Positions 8,400 through 16,664 of a DNA stretch of 64,000 bases are shown one piece after another (positions within the stretch are counted from its first letter, which is position 1; the number at the start of each line of letters is the position of its first letter). The DNA is taken from NCBI GenBank assembly GCA_017991555.1, contig JAGOQM010000008.1, positions 62,001 to 126,000 on the forward strand. Direction: 5' to 3'. The notes under the pieces are model-generated. The model did no database searches and had not been told where the DNA came from. It was given only the letters and a program-made list of their open reading frames with translations. Made by a program: the position numbers and the translations under genes. The stretch is from Neisseriaceae bacterium. GTDB taxonomy: Bacteria; Pseudomonadota; Gammaproteobacteria; Burkholderiales; Neisseriaceae.

Positions 8400-8836
8400 T
8401 CTTTACCTAATGATGATTTAGCAATAATTGTACAGGTTCTTCCTTGATTTTGCACAGATAATGACACCACCCAGTCTGCTTCAGGCAAAAAACCTTCGCC
8501 CTGAGCCGGCCATTCAATCAAACACACGCTTTGCTCATCAAATAAATCCACTAGGCCGGCGTCTAGCCATTCCTCGGGATCGGAAAAACGATAAAGGTCA
8601 AAATGATGAATCTTGACCTGAGCCATGTCGTAGCTTTCAACAATGGCATAAGTGGGGCTTTTAACCGGACCGGTGTGGCCTAAACCACGCAACAGGCCTC
8701 TGGTTAGGGTGGTTTTACCCGCACCCAAATCCCCTTCTAAATAAATCACCATGGGGGCTTTTACAACGTTCGCCAAGCTAGCACCCAGCGCCATCGTTGC
8801 CGCCTCGTCCTTAAGACTCATCGTCTGTGTCGTCAT
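8375..8836 (-). CDS. tsaE: tRNA threonylcarbamoyladenosine biosynthesis ATPase TsaE
   Basis: ATPase of the TsaB-TsaD-TsaE complex that makes t6A37 in ANN-decoding tRNAs. 153 aa, normal length. Walker A is GDLGAGKTTLTRG (residues 35-47). SPTYAIVE and HFDLYR follow in the positions expected for the family, with a downstream LIEWP motif. Its 3' end overlaps the start of amiC, so the two are probably one transcript. Confidence 0.93.
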   Translation of the reverse strand: MTTQTMSLKDEAATMALGASLANVVKAPMVIYLEGDLGAGKTTLTRGLLRGLGHTGPVKSPTYAIVESYDMAQVKIHHFDLYRFSDPEEWLDAGLVDLFDEQSVCLIEWPAQGEGFLPEADWVVSLSVQNQGRTCTIIAKSSLGKECLNTWLN

Positions 8837-9124
8837 ATTACGCCCCTAGCCAAAATACAACATTATGCCCAGCTTGGGCAAAAAACTAAAGCACGACCTA
8901 GCCCACAATGGCTTTGCGTTAAAGCCATAGACCCACCCCCACGTCAGAAGGTTCAAAAAAAACACCTCCTTATGCCACTTCCTGCCCTGCCACCGCTTTT
9001 AAACTTAATTCTCTGACCGAAGCGCCAACACACTAGGCATGGGTTTAAAAAGTGCTAAAATAGGCGCTTATCACAACCTTTTGCCTGGCGGCATCGCGCT
9101 TATGGGCCATGGACTCTGCAATAA
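8837..9124. other. intergenic region between divergent tsaE and murI
   Basis: 288 bases between divergently transcribed genes. A TAAAAT near 9054 could be a -10 element for murI, but no convincing -35 partner is seen. I found no ORF, tRNA or strong inverted repeat. Confidence 0.4.
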
Positions 9125-9937
9125 ATGAACACTCACGATTCGCGCCCCATTGGGGTGTTTGATTCTGGCGTTGGCGGCCTCACCGTCGTGCGCGCCCTGA
9201 TGGAACGGCTTCCCCACGAAAACATCGTTTACTTTGGCGACACCGCCCGCGTGCCCTATGGGGTTAAATCACCGAAAACGATTGAAAACTTCACCGCCCA
9301 AATCGTGGATTTTTTACTGCAAAAAGACGTTAAGGCCCTGGTCATTGCTTGCAACACCATTGCCGCCGTGGCCGGCCATCGCGTGCGCAGCATGGCTGAA
9401 GGCATGCCGGTGATGGACGTGATCAGCGCCGGCGCCGAAGCGGCACTGGCCGCCACCCAAACCGGCAAAATCGGCGTCATCGCCACCAGCACCACCGTCA
9501 ACAGCAACGCCTACGCCCGCGCCATCCACAGCCAGCGCCACGACAGTCGCGTGGTGTCGCAGGCCTGTCCGCTGTTTGTGCCCCTAGTAGAAGAAGGCTG
9601 GCTCGACCACGAGGTGACCCAGCTCACCTGCAAGGAATACATGAAGCCGCTGCTGTCAGAGCACATTGACACGCTGGTGCTGGGCTGCACCCATTACCCT
9701 TTACTCAAACCCCTACTGGAGCGTGAGGCCCCCGGCATCACCTTGGTCGACTCTGCCATTACCACCGCCGAAGTCACCGCCCAGGCGCTCACCACAGCAG
9801 GGCTGTTAAATCAAGATTACGCCACTGAACCAAACTATCAGTTTTACGTTTCTGACGTACCGCTCAAGTTTCAAACCATTGGGGAGCGCTTTTTAGGCCG
9901 CACCCTAGAGCACATTGAGCGCAAAACGCTGGATTAA
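9125..9937 (+). CDS. murI: glutamate racemase MurI
   Basis: Interconverts L- and D-glutamate, providing D-Glu for peptidoglycan; cytoplasmic. 270 aa. The two catalytic cysteines are in ACNTIAA (Cys76) and LGCTHYPLL (Cys188). The N-terminal GVFDSGVGGLTV and YFGDTARVPYG motifs are also intact. The start ATG gives MNTHDSRPIGVFDSG, with the catalytic Asp in FDSG. Downstream, an SRPBCC gene begins about 50 nt after the stop. Confidence 0.95.
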   Translation: MNTHDSRPIGVFDSGVGGLTVVRALMERLPHENIVYFGDTARVPYGVKSPKTIENFTAQIVDFLLQKDVKALVIACNTIAAVAGHRVRSMAEGMPVMDVISAGAEAALAATQTGKIGVIATSTTVNSNAYARAIHSQRHDSRVVSQACPLFVPLVEEGWLDHEVTQLTCKEYMKPLLSEHIDTLVLGCTHYPLLKPLLEREAPGITLVDSAITTAEVTAQALTTAGLLNQDYATEPNYQFYVSDVPLKFQTIGERFLGRTLEHIERKTLD

Positions 9938-9989
9938 GCTCATAACCACCCCACTACCACCGAGCACGCCGGACTTTGGAGCCAGCCTC

Positions 9990-10460
9990 ATGTTTATTGA
10001 AGAACGCATTCACATTGCTGTTTCACCCGCGGTCATCGACCACATTTGGCGCGAAGTTGAGGCCTGGCCCCTTTGGGATCCGGACACCAAAAAAGCCCAT
10101 TTAAACGGGCCTTTCGAAGTCGGCAGCAGCGGCCGAATCACGCCTCAAAAGGGCATCAGCGTGGCCATGGTCATCACGGAATGCACGCCCGGCCACTCCT
10201 TCACTGTCGAAGGCCACATTCCTTTTTTCCGCATGCACTTTGCGCACACGGTCACGCCTAGCGCCCTCGGCTCAGAAGTCGTCCACCGCGTTTGGTTTAC
10301 TGGCCCACTGGCCTTTCTTTTCGGCCCCAACGTAGCCAAGCAGGTTCGGCAAGGCCTACCCAACACCATGCGCTCACTAAAAGCCTATGCCGAGCAACAC
10401 CAGTCCGCCCAAAAGCCAAACGAAGGCGAGCACATTGGCTGCTGGCCACCGCGAGCCTGA
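9990..10460 (+). CDS. SRPBCC-fold (polyketide cyclase/START-like) protein
   Basis: 156 aa with an SRPBCC ligand-binding fold pattern: an N-terminal strand FIEERIHIAVSP, then a helix followed by EVEAWPLWDPD (family W-x-x-W-D/P signature), strands around GRITPQKG, and a C-terminal helix LPNTMRSLKAYAEQ. Such proteins bind small hydrophobic ligands; no specific substrate is evident. The frame is open 25 codons upstream, overlapping murI, but those residues do not fit the fold. I use the ATG at 9990, with GGAG upstream. Probably co-transcribed with murI. Confidence 0.7.
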   Translation: MFIEERIHIAVSPAVIDHIWREVEAWPLWDPDTKKAHLNGPFEVGSSGRITPQKGISVAMVITECTPGHSFTVEGHIPFFRMHFAHTVTPSALGSEVVHRVWFTGPLAFLFGPNVAKQVRQGLPNTMRSLKAYAEQHQSAQKPNEGEHIGCWPPRA

Positions 10461-10489
10461 TGCCGCTTCTGGGTTTTGTCATGGCTGAT

Positions 10490-10672
10490 TTAAAAGCCCA
10501 ACGACACGATTAAGCCAATAATGGCGACAACAACGAAGGGGAATGCACCCAGCGCACTGGTGCCGCTTTGAGAAAAAGCCACCACGACAGGGCTACTGAG
10601 GGCAATGCCAACAAAATAAACAAAGTGAACCATCGCCACAACCGTGCCCGCCTCGGCAGGCTTCCTGCAGGT
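10490..10672 (-). pseudogene. two-helix membrane-protein tail, no start (transporter remnant)
   Basis: Directly downstream of the alcohol dehydrogenase stop, and in the same reading frame, the minus strand encodes about 60 residues. They begin near KPAEAGTVVAM, contain the hydrophobic segments HFVYFVGIALSSPVVVAF and FPFVVVAIIGLIVSLGF, then reach a stop at 10490. The pattern of two transmembrane helices ending in a short tail resembles the last helices of an MFS-type transporter. There is no good start or Shine-Dalgarno, so I read it as the remnant of a deleted transporter gene. The MFS assignment is weak. Confidence 0.4.
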
Positions 10673-11773
10673 TTATGCTTGCGCATGCATGCGAATAATG
10701 GGTTTCACCACCGCGCCTGTCATTGAGTCGGTAAAGGCTTCATTGATCTTCTCTAAGGGATAGAACTTCACCAGGCGATCAATGGGGAACACACCCTGCT
10801 TAAACAAACCCACGAGCTTGGGGATAAACAGTCTGGGAATGCTGTCGCCCTCAATGACGCCGATCAGAGATTTGCCCTCACCCATTAACTCTTGCTGAAT
10901 ATTTAAAGTGACTTCATTGGTAAAACCCACAATCGCCACCGTGCCTAACGGCCTAATACTGGCAAGGGCTTGCTTGACTAAGGCCGGCACCCCAGTGGTT
11001 TCAATAGCGTATTGAGCCCCGCCCATGCAAATCGCTTTAGCCTCACTGCCCCCCTCACTGCAATCAGTGTTAATGACGTGGGTTGCCCCTAACGATAGGG
11101 CCAATGCCAAACGATCAACATGCCGATCAACCGCAATAATGGGGTGGCAACCGGAGATTTTGGCGGCCATAATGGCGCTGAGGCCAACCGCACCTGCACC
11201 ATAAATCACGATGGCCTCACCCACCTTGGGCCGTAACCGATTCAAAACGGTGCCAGCACCGGTTTGAATGCCGCAGCCTAAGGGGCCCAGCAAGGTCAAA
11301 TCCACACTTTTATCCACCACGACGGCATTACGGGCTTTGGTGGTCACGTATTGACTAAATGAGGATTGACCAAAGAACACCGACAGCGTTTGTCCGTTGA
11401 GGCGATAGGGGCTAGTGTGGTCGCTCAGATAACCGCCAAAATTAAGGTCATTAAAGTCATGACACACAGAGGGATGGCCAATGAGACAGTTCTCGCAGTG
11501 GTCACAGGCGACAAAACTTAAAACCACATGATCGCCGACTTGCATGTCTGCCACCTCGAGGCCGATGGCCTCAATGACACCGGAGCCTTCATGGCCCAGT
11601 ATCGCCGGTAGGGGCACCAGCCCCTCTGCGTCGCGGGCAACCATATCGGTGTGACAGACGCCAGAGGCCACTATTCTAATTAAAACCTCATCTGGTCCTG
11701 GTGGTTTAACCTCAATGTTTTGAATGCTAAAAGCATTCTGGTGCTTAAAGAGAACCGCTGCTTGGGTGTGCAT
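10673..11773 (-). CDS. zinc-dependent alcohol dehydrogenase (aryl-alcohol dehydrogenase-like)
   Basis: 366-aa medium-chain dehydrogenase using NAD(P). Catalytic-zinc ligands are in GVCHTD and GHEGSG, plus the Cys of GPLGCGIQTGAGT. Four structural-zinc cysteines lie in CDHCENCLIGHPSVC. The Rossmann motif is GAGAVGLSA. The GCGIQTGAG context and overall sequence resemble benzyl/aryl-alcohol dehydrogenases (XylB/AreB type), which would fit the 4-hydroxybenzoate hydroxylase at 41.8 kb, though the two are not linked. An AAGGAG Shine-Dalgarno precedes the start. It stands alone between terminators and is probably accessory. Confidence 0.85.
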   Translation of the reverse strand: MHTQAAVLFKHQNAFSIQNIEVKPPGPDEVLIRIVASGVCHTDMVARDAEGLVPLPAILGHEGSGVIEAIGLEVADMQVGDHVVLSFVACDHCENCLIGHPSVCHDFNDLNFGGYLSDHTSPYRLNGQTLSVFFGQSSFSQYVTTKARNAVVVDKSVDLTLLGPLGCGIQTGAGTVLNRLRPKVGEAIVIYGAGAVGLSAIMAAKISGCHPIIAVDRHVDRLALALSLGATHVINTDCSEGGSEAKAICMGGAQYAIETTGVPALVKQALASIRPLGTVAIVGFTNEVTLNIQQELMGEGKSLIGVIEGDSIPRLFIPKLVGLFKQGVFPIDRLVKFYPLEKINEAFTDSMTGAVVKPIIRMHAQA

Positions 11774-12069
11774 AAACTACTCCTTGGATGGGTGAGTCAC
11801 TGAGCAAAAGCCGCTTCCTAATAAGCTCCTGAAGTGGTTTAAATGGGCTGATTTTGGCTTTTAAGGGTTAAAGCGTGGCTGCCATCAACGCTGAGCGTGA
11901 TGAATACCGCCATGTTAATTTAGCAATAAAGTTTGGGTCACACCACAATCTTATTAGCATAATAGTTATATAAAGAAGACTGAATTGAATGTGGCGAAAG
12001 CAAAACCAAAACCAGCGTAGCGATGCGCTATTAAAATGACTGATCGAATCTTACGACCCCCTAAAACGC
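11774..12069. other. AT-rich intergenic region upstream of the alcohol dehydrogenase
   Basis: About 300 bases with no convincing ORF. It presumably holds the promoter of the minus-strand dehydrogenase. TTAGCATAATAGTTATATAAAG at about 11954 is strongly AT-rich, but I cannot assign -35/-10 elements with confidence. Confidence 0.35.
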
Positions 12070-12109
12070 CAAAAGCTGATTTTGTCTTTTGAACAAAATC
12101 AGCTTTTTT
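12070..12109. terminator. bidirectional terminator after rnhB
   Basis: Perfect 15-bp stem AAAAGCTGATTTTGT / ACAAAATCAGCTTTT with a 7-nt loop and a T-run (TTTTTT on the plus strand, TTTT on the minus). It lies 16 bp past the rnhB stop and should end the long envelope operon. Confidence 0.85.
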
Positions 12110-12125
12110 ATACCCTACCTAAACC

Positions 12126-12686
12126 TTACACCATGTGTTTTATTGGCGCAAAGCCCAGCCTATGCTCAGCAAGGATGCCGTGCGTCTGTAAAGCCTCTAA
12201 ATGCTGCTTGGTGCCATAACCCTTGTGCTGGGCGAAACCATACTCTGGGTGCTGCGCATCTAGGGCGTACATTTGTGCGTCCCGTGCCGTTTTAGCCAAA
12301 ATGGACGCCGCTGAAATCACCTGCTCTTTCAGATCACCCTTAACGATGGCCTGCGCCGGCACCAACAGCCCAGACGGCACGCGATTGCCGTCGATCAACA
12401 CCTGGCCTGGCGTGATACTCAAACCCTCTACGGCGCGGCGCATGGCCAGCATGGTGGCGTGCAAAATATTCAGTTCTAAAATTTCCACCGTGGTGGCCTC
12501 GGCAATGGCGTACGCCACTGCCTGCTCTTTAATGGCAACGGCCAAGACGTCGCGCTGTTTTTCCGTCAGTTTTTTGGAGTCTGTGAGTTTTGGTAGATCA
12601 AAATCGGCCGGTAAAATCACCGCCGCAGCAAACACGCTGCCCACTAAAGGCCCACGGCCTGCTTCGTCTACGCCTGCAATCAGCAT
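12126..12686 (-). CDS. rnhB: ribonuclease HII
   Basis: Cleaves RNA of RNA-DNA hybrids and single ribonucleotides in DNA. 186 aa. Catalytic acids are in GVDEAGRGP (Asp7, Glu8), with the C-terminal catalytic Asp expected around [18 protein letters not shown] and the SAASILAK helix are also present. It overlaps lpxB by 7 nt and is the last gene of the lpx cluster, as in Neisseria and E. coli relatives. Confidence 0.95.
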   Translation of the reverse strand: MLIAGVDEAGRGPLVGSVFAAAVILPADFDLPKLTDSKKLTEKQRDVLAVAIKEQAVAYAIAEATTVEILELNILHATMLAMRRAVEGLSITPGQVLIDGNRVPSGLLVPAQAIVKGDLKEQVISAASILAKTARDAQMYALDAQHPEYGFAQHKGYGTKQHLEALQTHGILAEHRLGFAPIKHMV

Positions 12687-13849
12687 CGTTTCGCTTCCTT
12701 CAACACCACATCGGCGGCCAGCTTGGCCGTGTCTTGCTTGAGCGTTTCATGCAGCGCGGTAAAATCAGCCATCACCGCACGGCAAGCGGCTTTATCTTCA
12801 TACCAGTTGAGCATGGCGCGCGCCAGCTTTTCTGGCGTGGCGTCGTTTTGCAACAGCTCTGGCACCGCTGGTTTGTTTAACAAAATATTGGGCAAGCCCA
12901 CGTAGGCGCTTTTGATTTTGCCCTTAACCCAAGCATAGGTTAGGCCAGAAATACGATAGCTAATCACCATCGGCCGCTTGCACAACGCCACTTCTAGCGT
13001 GGCCGTGCCGCTGGTCACCAACACCACGTCGCTGGCCACACAGGCCATTTGCGCATGACCACTCATGATCGTCAGCGGTAAGTCCAAAGAATCTGTTTTG
13101 CTCACCACTTCTTTAAATCGACGCGTCGACGCCACCGTGGCCAAGGGCACCAAAAAGCGCGCCTGCGGTAGCTTGGCCGCAATCAGCTTGGCCGCTGCCA
13201 AAAACAACGGCGCCATGTAGTCAATTTCACTGACGCGGCTGCCCGGCATGAGGGTAAAGATCGGCAGGTCTTGGCGCAGATTCATTTTTTGGCGCATGCT
13301 GACCCGATCCGGCATGAGCGGCATGGTTTGCGCCAAAGGATGGCCCACAAACGTCGCCTTGCCGCCAACGGCCTCATACAAAGGCGGCTCCATCGGGAAC
13401 AGGCACAACACGTGGTCGACCTGCTTGGCAATTTTGGGCACCCGTTCGCTGCGCCAGGCCCAAACCGAGGGGCTGACGTAATGAATGGCGGGAATGCCTT
13501 TTTGCTTAAACTTGGCCTCTAACGCCAGATTAAAATCAGGCGCATCCACGCCTACGAACACGTGCGGACGTTCACGCAGCAGGGTTTGGAACACCCCTTT
13601 GCGGATGCCGATCAGCTCGGGCAAGCGTTTGAGCACTTCCACCAGGCCGCGCACGGCCAGCTTTTCTTGCGGGTACAGGCTTTTAAACCCCAATGCTTCC
13701 ATTTGTGGGCCACCAATGCCCACAAATTCAGCCTTTGGGTTTTGTGCCAATATGGCGCTCATGAGGTGGGCGCCCAGTAAATCACCCGACGCCTCCCCCA
13801 CCACCATCCCTACCTTCAAAGTGGCCTCTTTACTAAACCAAGTGGTCAT
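12680..13849 (-). CDS. lpxB: lipid-A-disaccharide synthase LpxB
   Basis: Joins UDP-2,3-diacylglucosamine and lipid X into the lipid A disaccharide; peripheral inner-membrane GT19 glycosyltransferase. 389 aa. Visible are [14 protein letters not shown] (residues 17-30), [32 protein letters not shown] and FVGHPL, all family hallmarks. Its start overlaps the lpxA stop by one base (TAATG), and its end overlaps rnhB, so the three are tightly coupled. Confidence 0.96.
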   Translation of the reverse strand: MTTWFSKEATLKVGMVVGEASGDLLGAHLMSAILAQNPKAEFVGIGGPQMEALGFKSLYPQEKLAVRGLVEVLKRLPELIGIRKGVFQTLLRERPHVFVGVDAPDFNLALEAKFKQKGIPAIHYVSPSVWAWRSERVPKIAKQVDHVLCLFPMEPPLYEAVGGKATFVGHPLAQTMPLMPDRVSMRQKMNLRQDLPIFTLMPGSRVSEIDYMAPLFLAAAKLIAAKLPQARFLVPLATVASTRRFKEVVSKTDSLDLPLTIMSGHAQMACVASDVVLVTSGTATLEVALCKRPMVISYRISGLTYAWVKGKIKSAYVGLPNILLNKPAVPELLQNDATPEKLARAMLNWYEDKAACRAVMADFTALHETLKQDTAKLAADVVLKEAKRC

Positions 13850-14625
13850 TAGCGAATAATGCCTCGTTCTTCGCTCGCAAAAAAGTCGACGAACGGTTGC
13901 AGTACAGCATGGGTTTTGGCTTCTTCAAGAATGGCCGCTTTCGCTTCATTTAAGGTCAAACCTTGACGATACAGGGTTTTATAAGCGCGCTTCACGGTGG
14001 CGATGTCTTCACTGCTAAAGCCACGACGACGCAGGCCTTCGCTGTTGATGCCTGCTGGCTCAGCCCTAAAACCTGCCCCCATCACATAAGGGGGCACGCT
14101 CTTGTGCACGCCGGCGGCAAAGGCCGTCATCGCATGCGGGCCAATCACGCCAAATTGATGCACCAAGGTGTAACCACCTAGGATCACCCAGTCGCCAATG
14201 GTGACGTGGCCAGCCAATGAGGCATTGTTGGCAAAAATAGTGTGGTTGCCCACGATGCAGTCATGCGCCAGATGCACATAGGCCATAATCCAGTTGTCGT
14301 TGCCAATTTTGGTCACGCCGCCGCCCTGCACTGTTCCTAAGTTAAAGGTACAGAACTCGCGAATGGTGTTGTTGTCGCCGATTTCTAAACGCGTGGGTTC
14401 GTTGGCAAACTTTTTATCCTGTGGGATGGCCCCTAAGGAGGCAAACTGAAAGATGTGATTGTTTTGACCAATGGTGGTGTGGCCTTCGATCACCACGTGC
14501 GGCCCAATGGTGGTGCCAGCACCGATCACCACGTTGGGGCCAATCACGGTGTAAGGACCAACGGTCACGTCGTCAGCCAGCTGCGCCTTGGCATCCACCA
14601 AAGCGGTCGGATGGATGTTGCTCAT
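13849..14625 (-). CDS. lpxA: UDP-N-acetylglucosamine acyltransferase LpxA
   Basis: First step of lipid A synthesis: transfers a 3-hydroxyacyl chain from ACP to UDP-GlcNAc. 258 aa, the standard length. The N-terminal two-thirds is a left-handed beta-helix of hexapeptide repeats ([25 protein letters not shown] and so on). The catalytic His is in [13 protein letters not shown], and [13 protein letters not shown] is conserved. The frame is open upstream into fabZ. I chose the ATG at 14625, giving MSNIHPTAL with a GAGG Shine-Dalgarno 7 nt away; the adjacent ATG at 14628 is equally in frame. Confidence 0.95.
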   Translation of the reverse strand: MSNIHPTALVDAKAQLADDVTVGPYTVIGPNVVIGAGTTIGPHVVIEGHTTIGQNNHIFQFASLGAIPQDKKFANEPTRLEIGDNNTIREFCTFNLGTVQGGGVTKIGNDNWIMAYVHLAHDCIVGNHTIFANNASLAGHVTIGDWVILGGYTLVHQFGVIGPHAMTAFAAGVHKSVPPYVMGAGFRAEPAGINSEGLRRRGFSSEDIATVKRAYKTLYRQGLTLNEAKAAILEEAKTHAVLQPFVDFFASEERGIIR

Positions 14626-14627
14626 CA

Positions 14628-15089
14628 TTAAGCCTCGATTTCTTTTTTGGCACACATGATTTCGGCTTCTGCCGCCACTAGGCCGTCAACCTTGGCCACG
14701 GCGGTGTATTTGGCAATGCCACGACGGGCCGAAATTTGGGTGATTTCAAACACCAACTGGTCGCCAGGCACCACTTGACGCTTAAAGCGTGCCTTATCAA
14801 TGCCCGCAAAAAAGTAAATTTCATTGTCGGCGCGGCCACCCAAACTCAAAATCGACAGCAAGCCTGCCGCCTGAGCCATGGCTTCAACGATCAACACGCC
14901 GGGCATCACGGGGAAATTAGGAAAATGGCCTTGAAAAAATTCTTCGTTGATGGTCACATTTTTGTAAGCGCGCAAGCTGGTATTGGCTTCGAAATCGGTG
15001 ACCCGATCCACCAATAAAAATGGATAGCGATGAGGCAATAATTTCGCAATCGCGCGCGAATCTAACGGTAATTGAATGTCCATACTCAT
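14628..15089 (-). CDS. fabZ: 3-hydroxyacyl-ACP dehydratase FabZ
   Basis: Hot-dog-fold dehydratase of the fatty acid elongation cycle; competes with LpxA for 3-hydroxyacyl-ACP, which explains their adjacency. 153 aa. Active-site residues are in [12 protein letters not shown] (His) and EAMAQAAG (Glu), with [13 protein letters not shown] near the N-terminus. AAGGA lies 6 nt before the ATG at 15089. The stop overlaps the lpxA start region. Confidence 0.96.
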   Translation of the reverse strand: MSMDIQLPLDSRAIAKLLPHRYPFLLVDRVTDFEANTSLRAYKNVTINEEFFQGHFPNFPVMPGVLIVEAMAQAAGLLSILSLGGRADNEIYFFAGIDKARFKRQVVPGDQLVFEITQISARRGIAKYTAVAKVDGLVAAEAEIMCAKKEIEA

Positions 15090-15091
15090 GC

Positions 15092-16138
15092 TTATTCCTT
15101 TTCATTATTGGCACTAAGCAGTGCCAGCTGTTGTTCTAACTGTTTTATTTTTTTTGCCATGTCGTTTAAATGGCGTAAATGAACGGCGTTGCGCACCCAG
15201 TCTTTATGGCGTGCCAACGGGTATGACGAAGCGTAATGCCCCGGCTCATCAATGGATTTACTCACCAAGGTGCCGCCGCCGATGAAGGTTTTGTCGGCCA
15301 CCTCAATATGGCCCACAAACATGGCCGCCCCACCGATGGTGCAGTACGCGCCAATCTTGGTGCTGCCGGCAATGCCGGTACAGCCAGCGATGGCGCTGTG
15401 CGCCCCCACTTGCACGTTGTGGGCAATTTGCACCAGGTTGTCGATCTTGGCCCCAGTGTGAATCACGGTGTCGTCCAACGCCCCGCGGTCAATCGTGGTG
15501 TTGGCGCCGACCTCGACGTCGTCGGCCAAGATCACGCGGCCCGTTTGCGGTATTTTAAACCACTGCGTTTTGTCCCAGGCCATGCCAAAGCCATCGGCCC
15601 CGATCACGGTGCCAGAATGCACCTCCACCCGATTACCCAACACGCACTGCGGATAAAGCGTCACGTTGGCGTGCAGGCATACTTCATCGCCCAATACACA
15701 GCCCGCCTCAATCACGGTGCCGGGCAAAATACGGCAACCCTCGCCCAACACTGCGTCTTCGCCAATGTACACTTGGGCGCCGACGTCGCAACTGGCCGGC
15801 ACAATGGCGCCAGGCATGATCACCGCCGTGGGGTGCACCACGCCCTGCGCTTGCGGTACCGGCGTGAATAGGCGCGCCACCTTGGCAAAGTACAAATAAG
15901 GGTCTTGCGTCACAATGGCGCTCATGCCGGCTGGCACAAGCTCGGTCCCCATTTTTTGGGACACAATCACCGCACCAGCCCGAGAGGCCTCTAAGCTGTG
16001 GCGATATTTTGGATTGGCTAAAAAACTAATTTGCTCCGCTTGAGCACTGTCGAGCGGAGCAACTTTGGTCACTGACACGTCTGGGCCAACTAGCTCGCCG
16101 CCCAGCTGTGTCACGATCTGTGACAGTAACAATGTCAT
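15092..16138 (-). CDS. lpxD: UDP-3-O-acylglucosamine N-acyltransferase LpxD
   Basis: Third step of lipid A synthesis, adding the N-linked hydroxyacyl chain. 348 aa, with an N-terminal uridine-binding domain ([11 protein letters not shown] near residue 38), a left-handed beta-helix of hexapeptide repeats (about 100-290), catalytic His in [12 protein letters not shown], and a C-terminal helical tail with [12 protein letters not shown]. It starts 15 bp after skp and stops 2 bp before fabZ. Confidence 0.96.
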   Translation of the reverse strand: MTLLLSQIVTQLGGELVGPDVSVTKVAPLDSAQAEQISFLANPKYRHSLEASRAGAVIVSQKMGTELVPAGMSAIVTQDPYLYFAKVARLFTPVPQAQGVVHPTAVIMPGAIVPASCDVGAQVYIGEDAVLGEGCRILPGTVIEAGCVLGDEVCLHANVTLYPQCVLGNRVEVHSGTVIGADGFGMAWDKTQWFKIPQTGRVILADDVEVGANTTIDRGALDDTVIHTGAKIDNLVQIAHNVQVGAHSAIAGCTGIAGSTKIGAYCTIGGAAMFVGHIEVADKTFIGGGTLVSKSIDEPGHYASSYPLARHKDWVRNAVHLRHLNDMAKKIKQLEQQLALLSANNEKE

Positions 16139-16153
16139 AAAAAGGCCTTTTAT

Positions 16154-16651
16154 TTATTGTCGGTCCAAGGTTTTAATCACTTGATCAGTGATGTCGTACT
16201 TAGGGTCAACATAAACTGCTTCTTGTAAAATCAAATCATACCCCTGCTGCTTCGCAATCGAACGAATAATGTTGTTGGCCTGCTCTTGAATGCTGGCAAA
16301 CTCTTCATTACGACGCAGAGTGTATTCGCGCGACACAATCGCGCTGGTTTCATTGTAGCTGGCAATTAAAGACTTATATTCATCCTCGGTTTTAATCCGC
16401 TCGGCAGCACTCAACTGGCTGCTGCCCAGCTTCTTCTCAATCTTCACCCCTTCAGCACGCAACGCCTTAAGCGTGTTTTGCTGAGCGGCAAATTCTTTAT
16501 CCAACCGATTGACAATACTCTGCGCGGCCTTTGCTTCTTGATAAACCCGCTCGGTACTAATGAACCCAAGCTTTTGAACCCCTTGAGCATAAACACCTTG
16601 CATCAGGGTCAATGCCACGCCGGCAGCCATCATTTTTTGCAAAATTCGCAC
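16154..16651 (-). CDS. skp: periplasmic chaperone Skp/OmpH
   Basis: Trimeric periplasmic chaperone that carries unfolded outer-membrane proteins to BamA. 165 aa with a signal peptide (MRILQKMMAAGVALTLMQG, cleavage near VYA/Q) and the family opening LGFISTERVYQEA. A long helical, charged centre follows, and the C-terminal return ends in DITDQVIKTLD. Its position between bamA and lpxD is universal in this gene cluster. Confidence 0.93.
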   Translation of the reverse strand: MRILQKMMAAGVALTLMQGVYAQGVQKLGFISTERVYQEAKAAQSIVNRLDKEFAAQQNTLKALRAEGVKIEKKLGSSQLSAAERIKTEDEYKSLIASYNETSAIVSREYTLRRNEEFASIQEQANNIIRSIAKQQGYDLILQEAVYVDPKYDITDQVIKTLDRQ

Positions 16652-16664
16652 AATTACTCCTTAA

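Noticed and set aside
12223..12741. 172-codon frame opposite rnhB and lpxB
   Set aside because: Antisense to two well-supported genes; no Shine-Dalgarno and Ser/Ala-rich composition typical of shadow frames.
15236..15871. 211-codon open frame opposite lpxD
   Set aside because: Shadow of the hexapeptide-repeat codon pattern of lpxD; His/Gly/Ala-rich translation with no family features.
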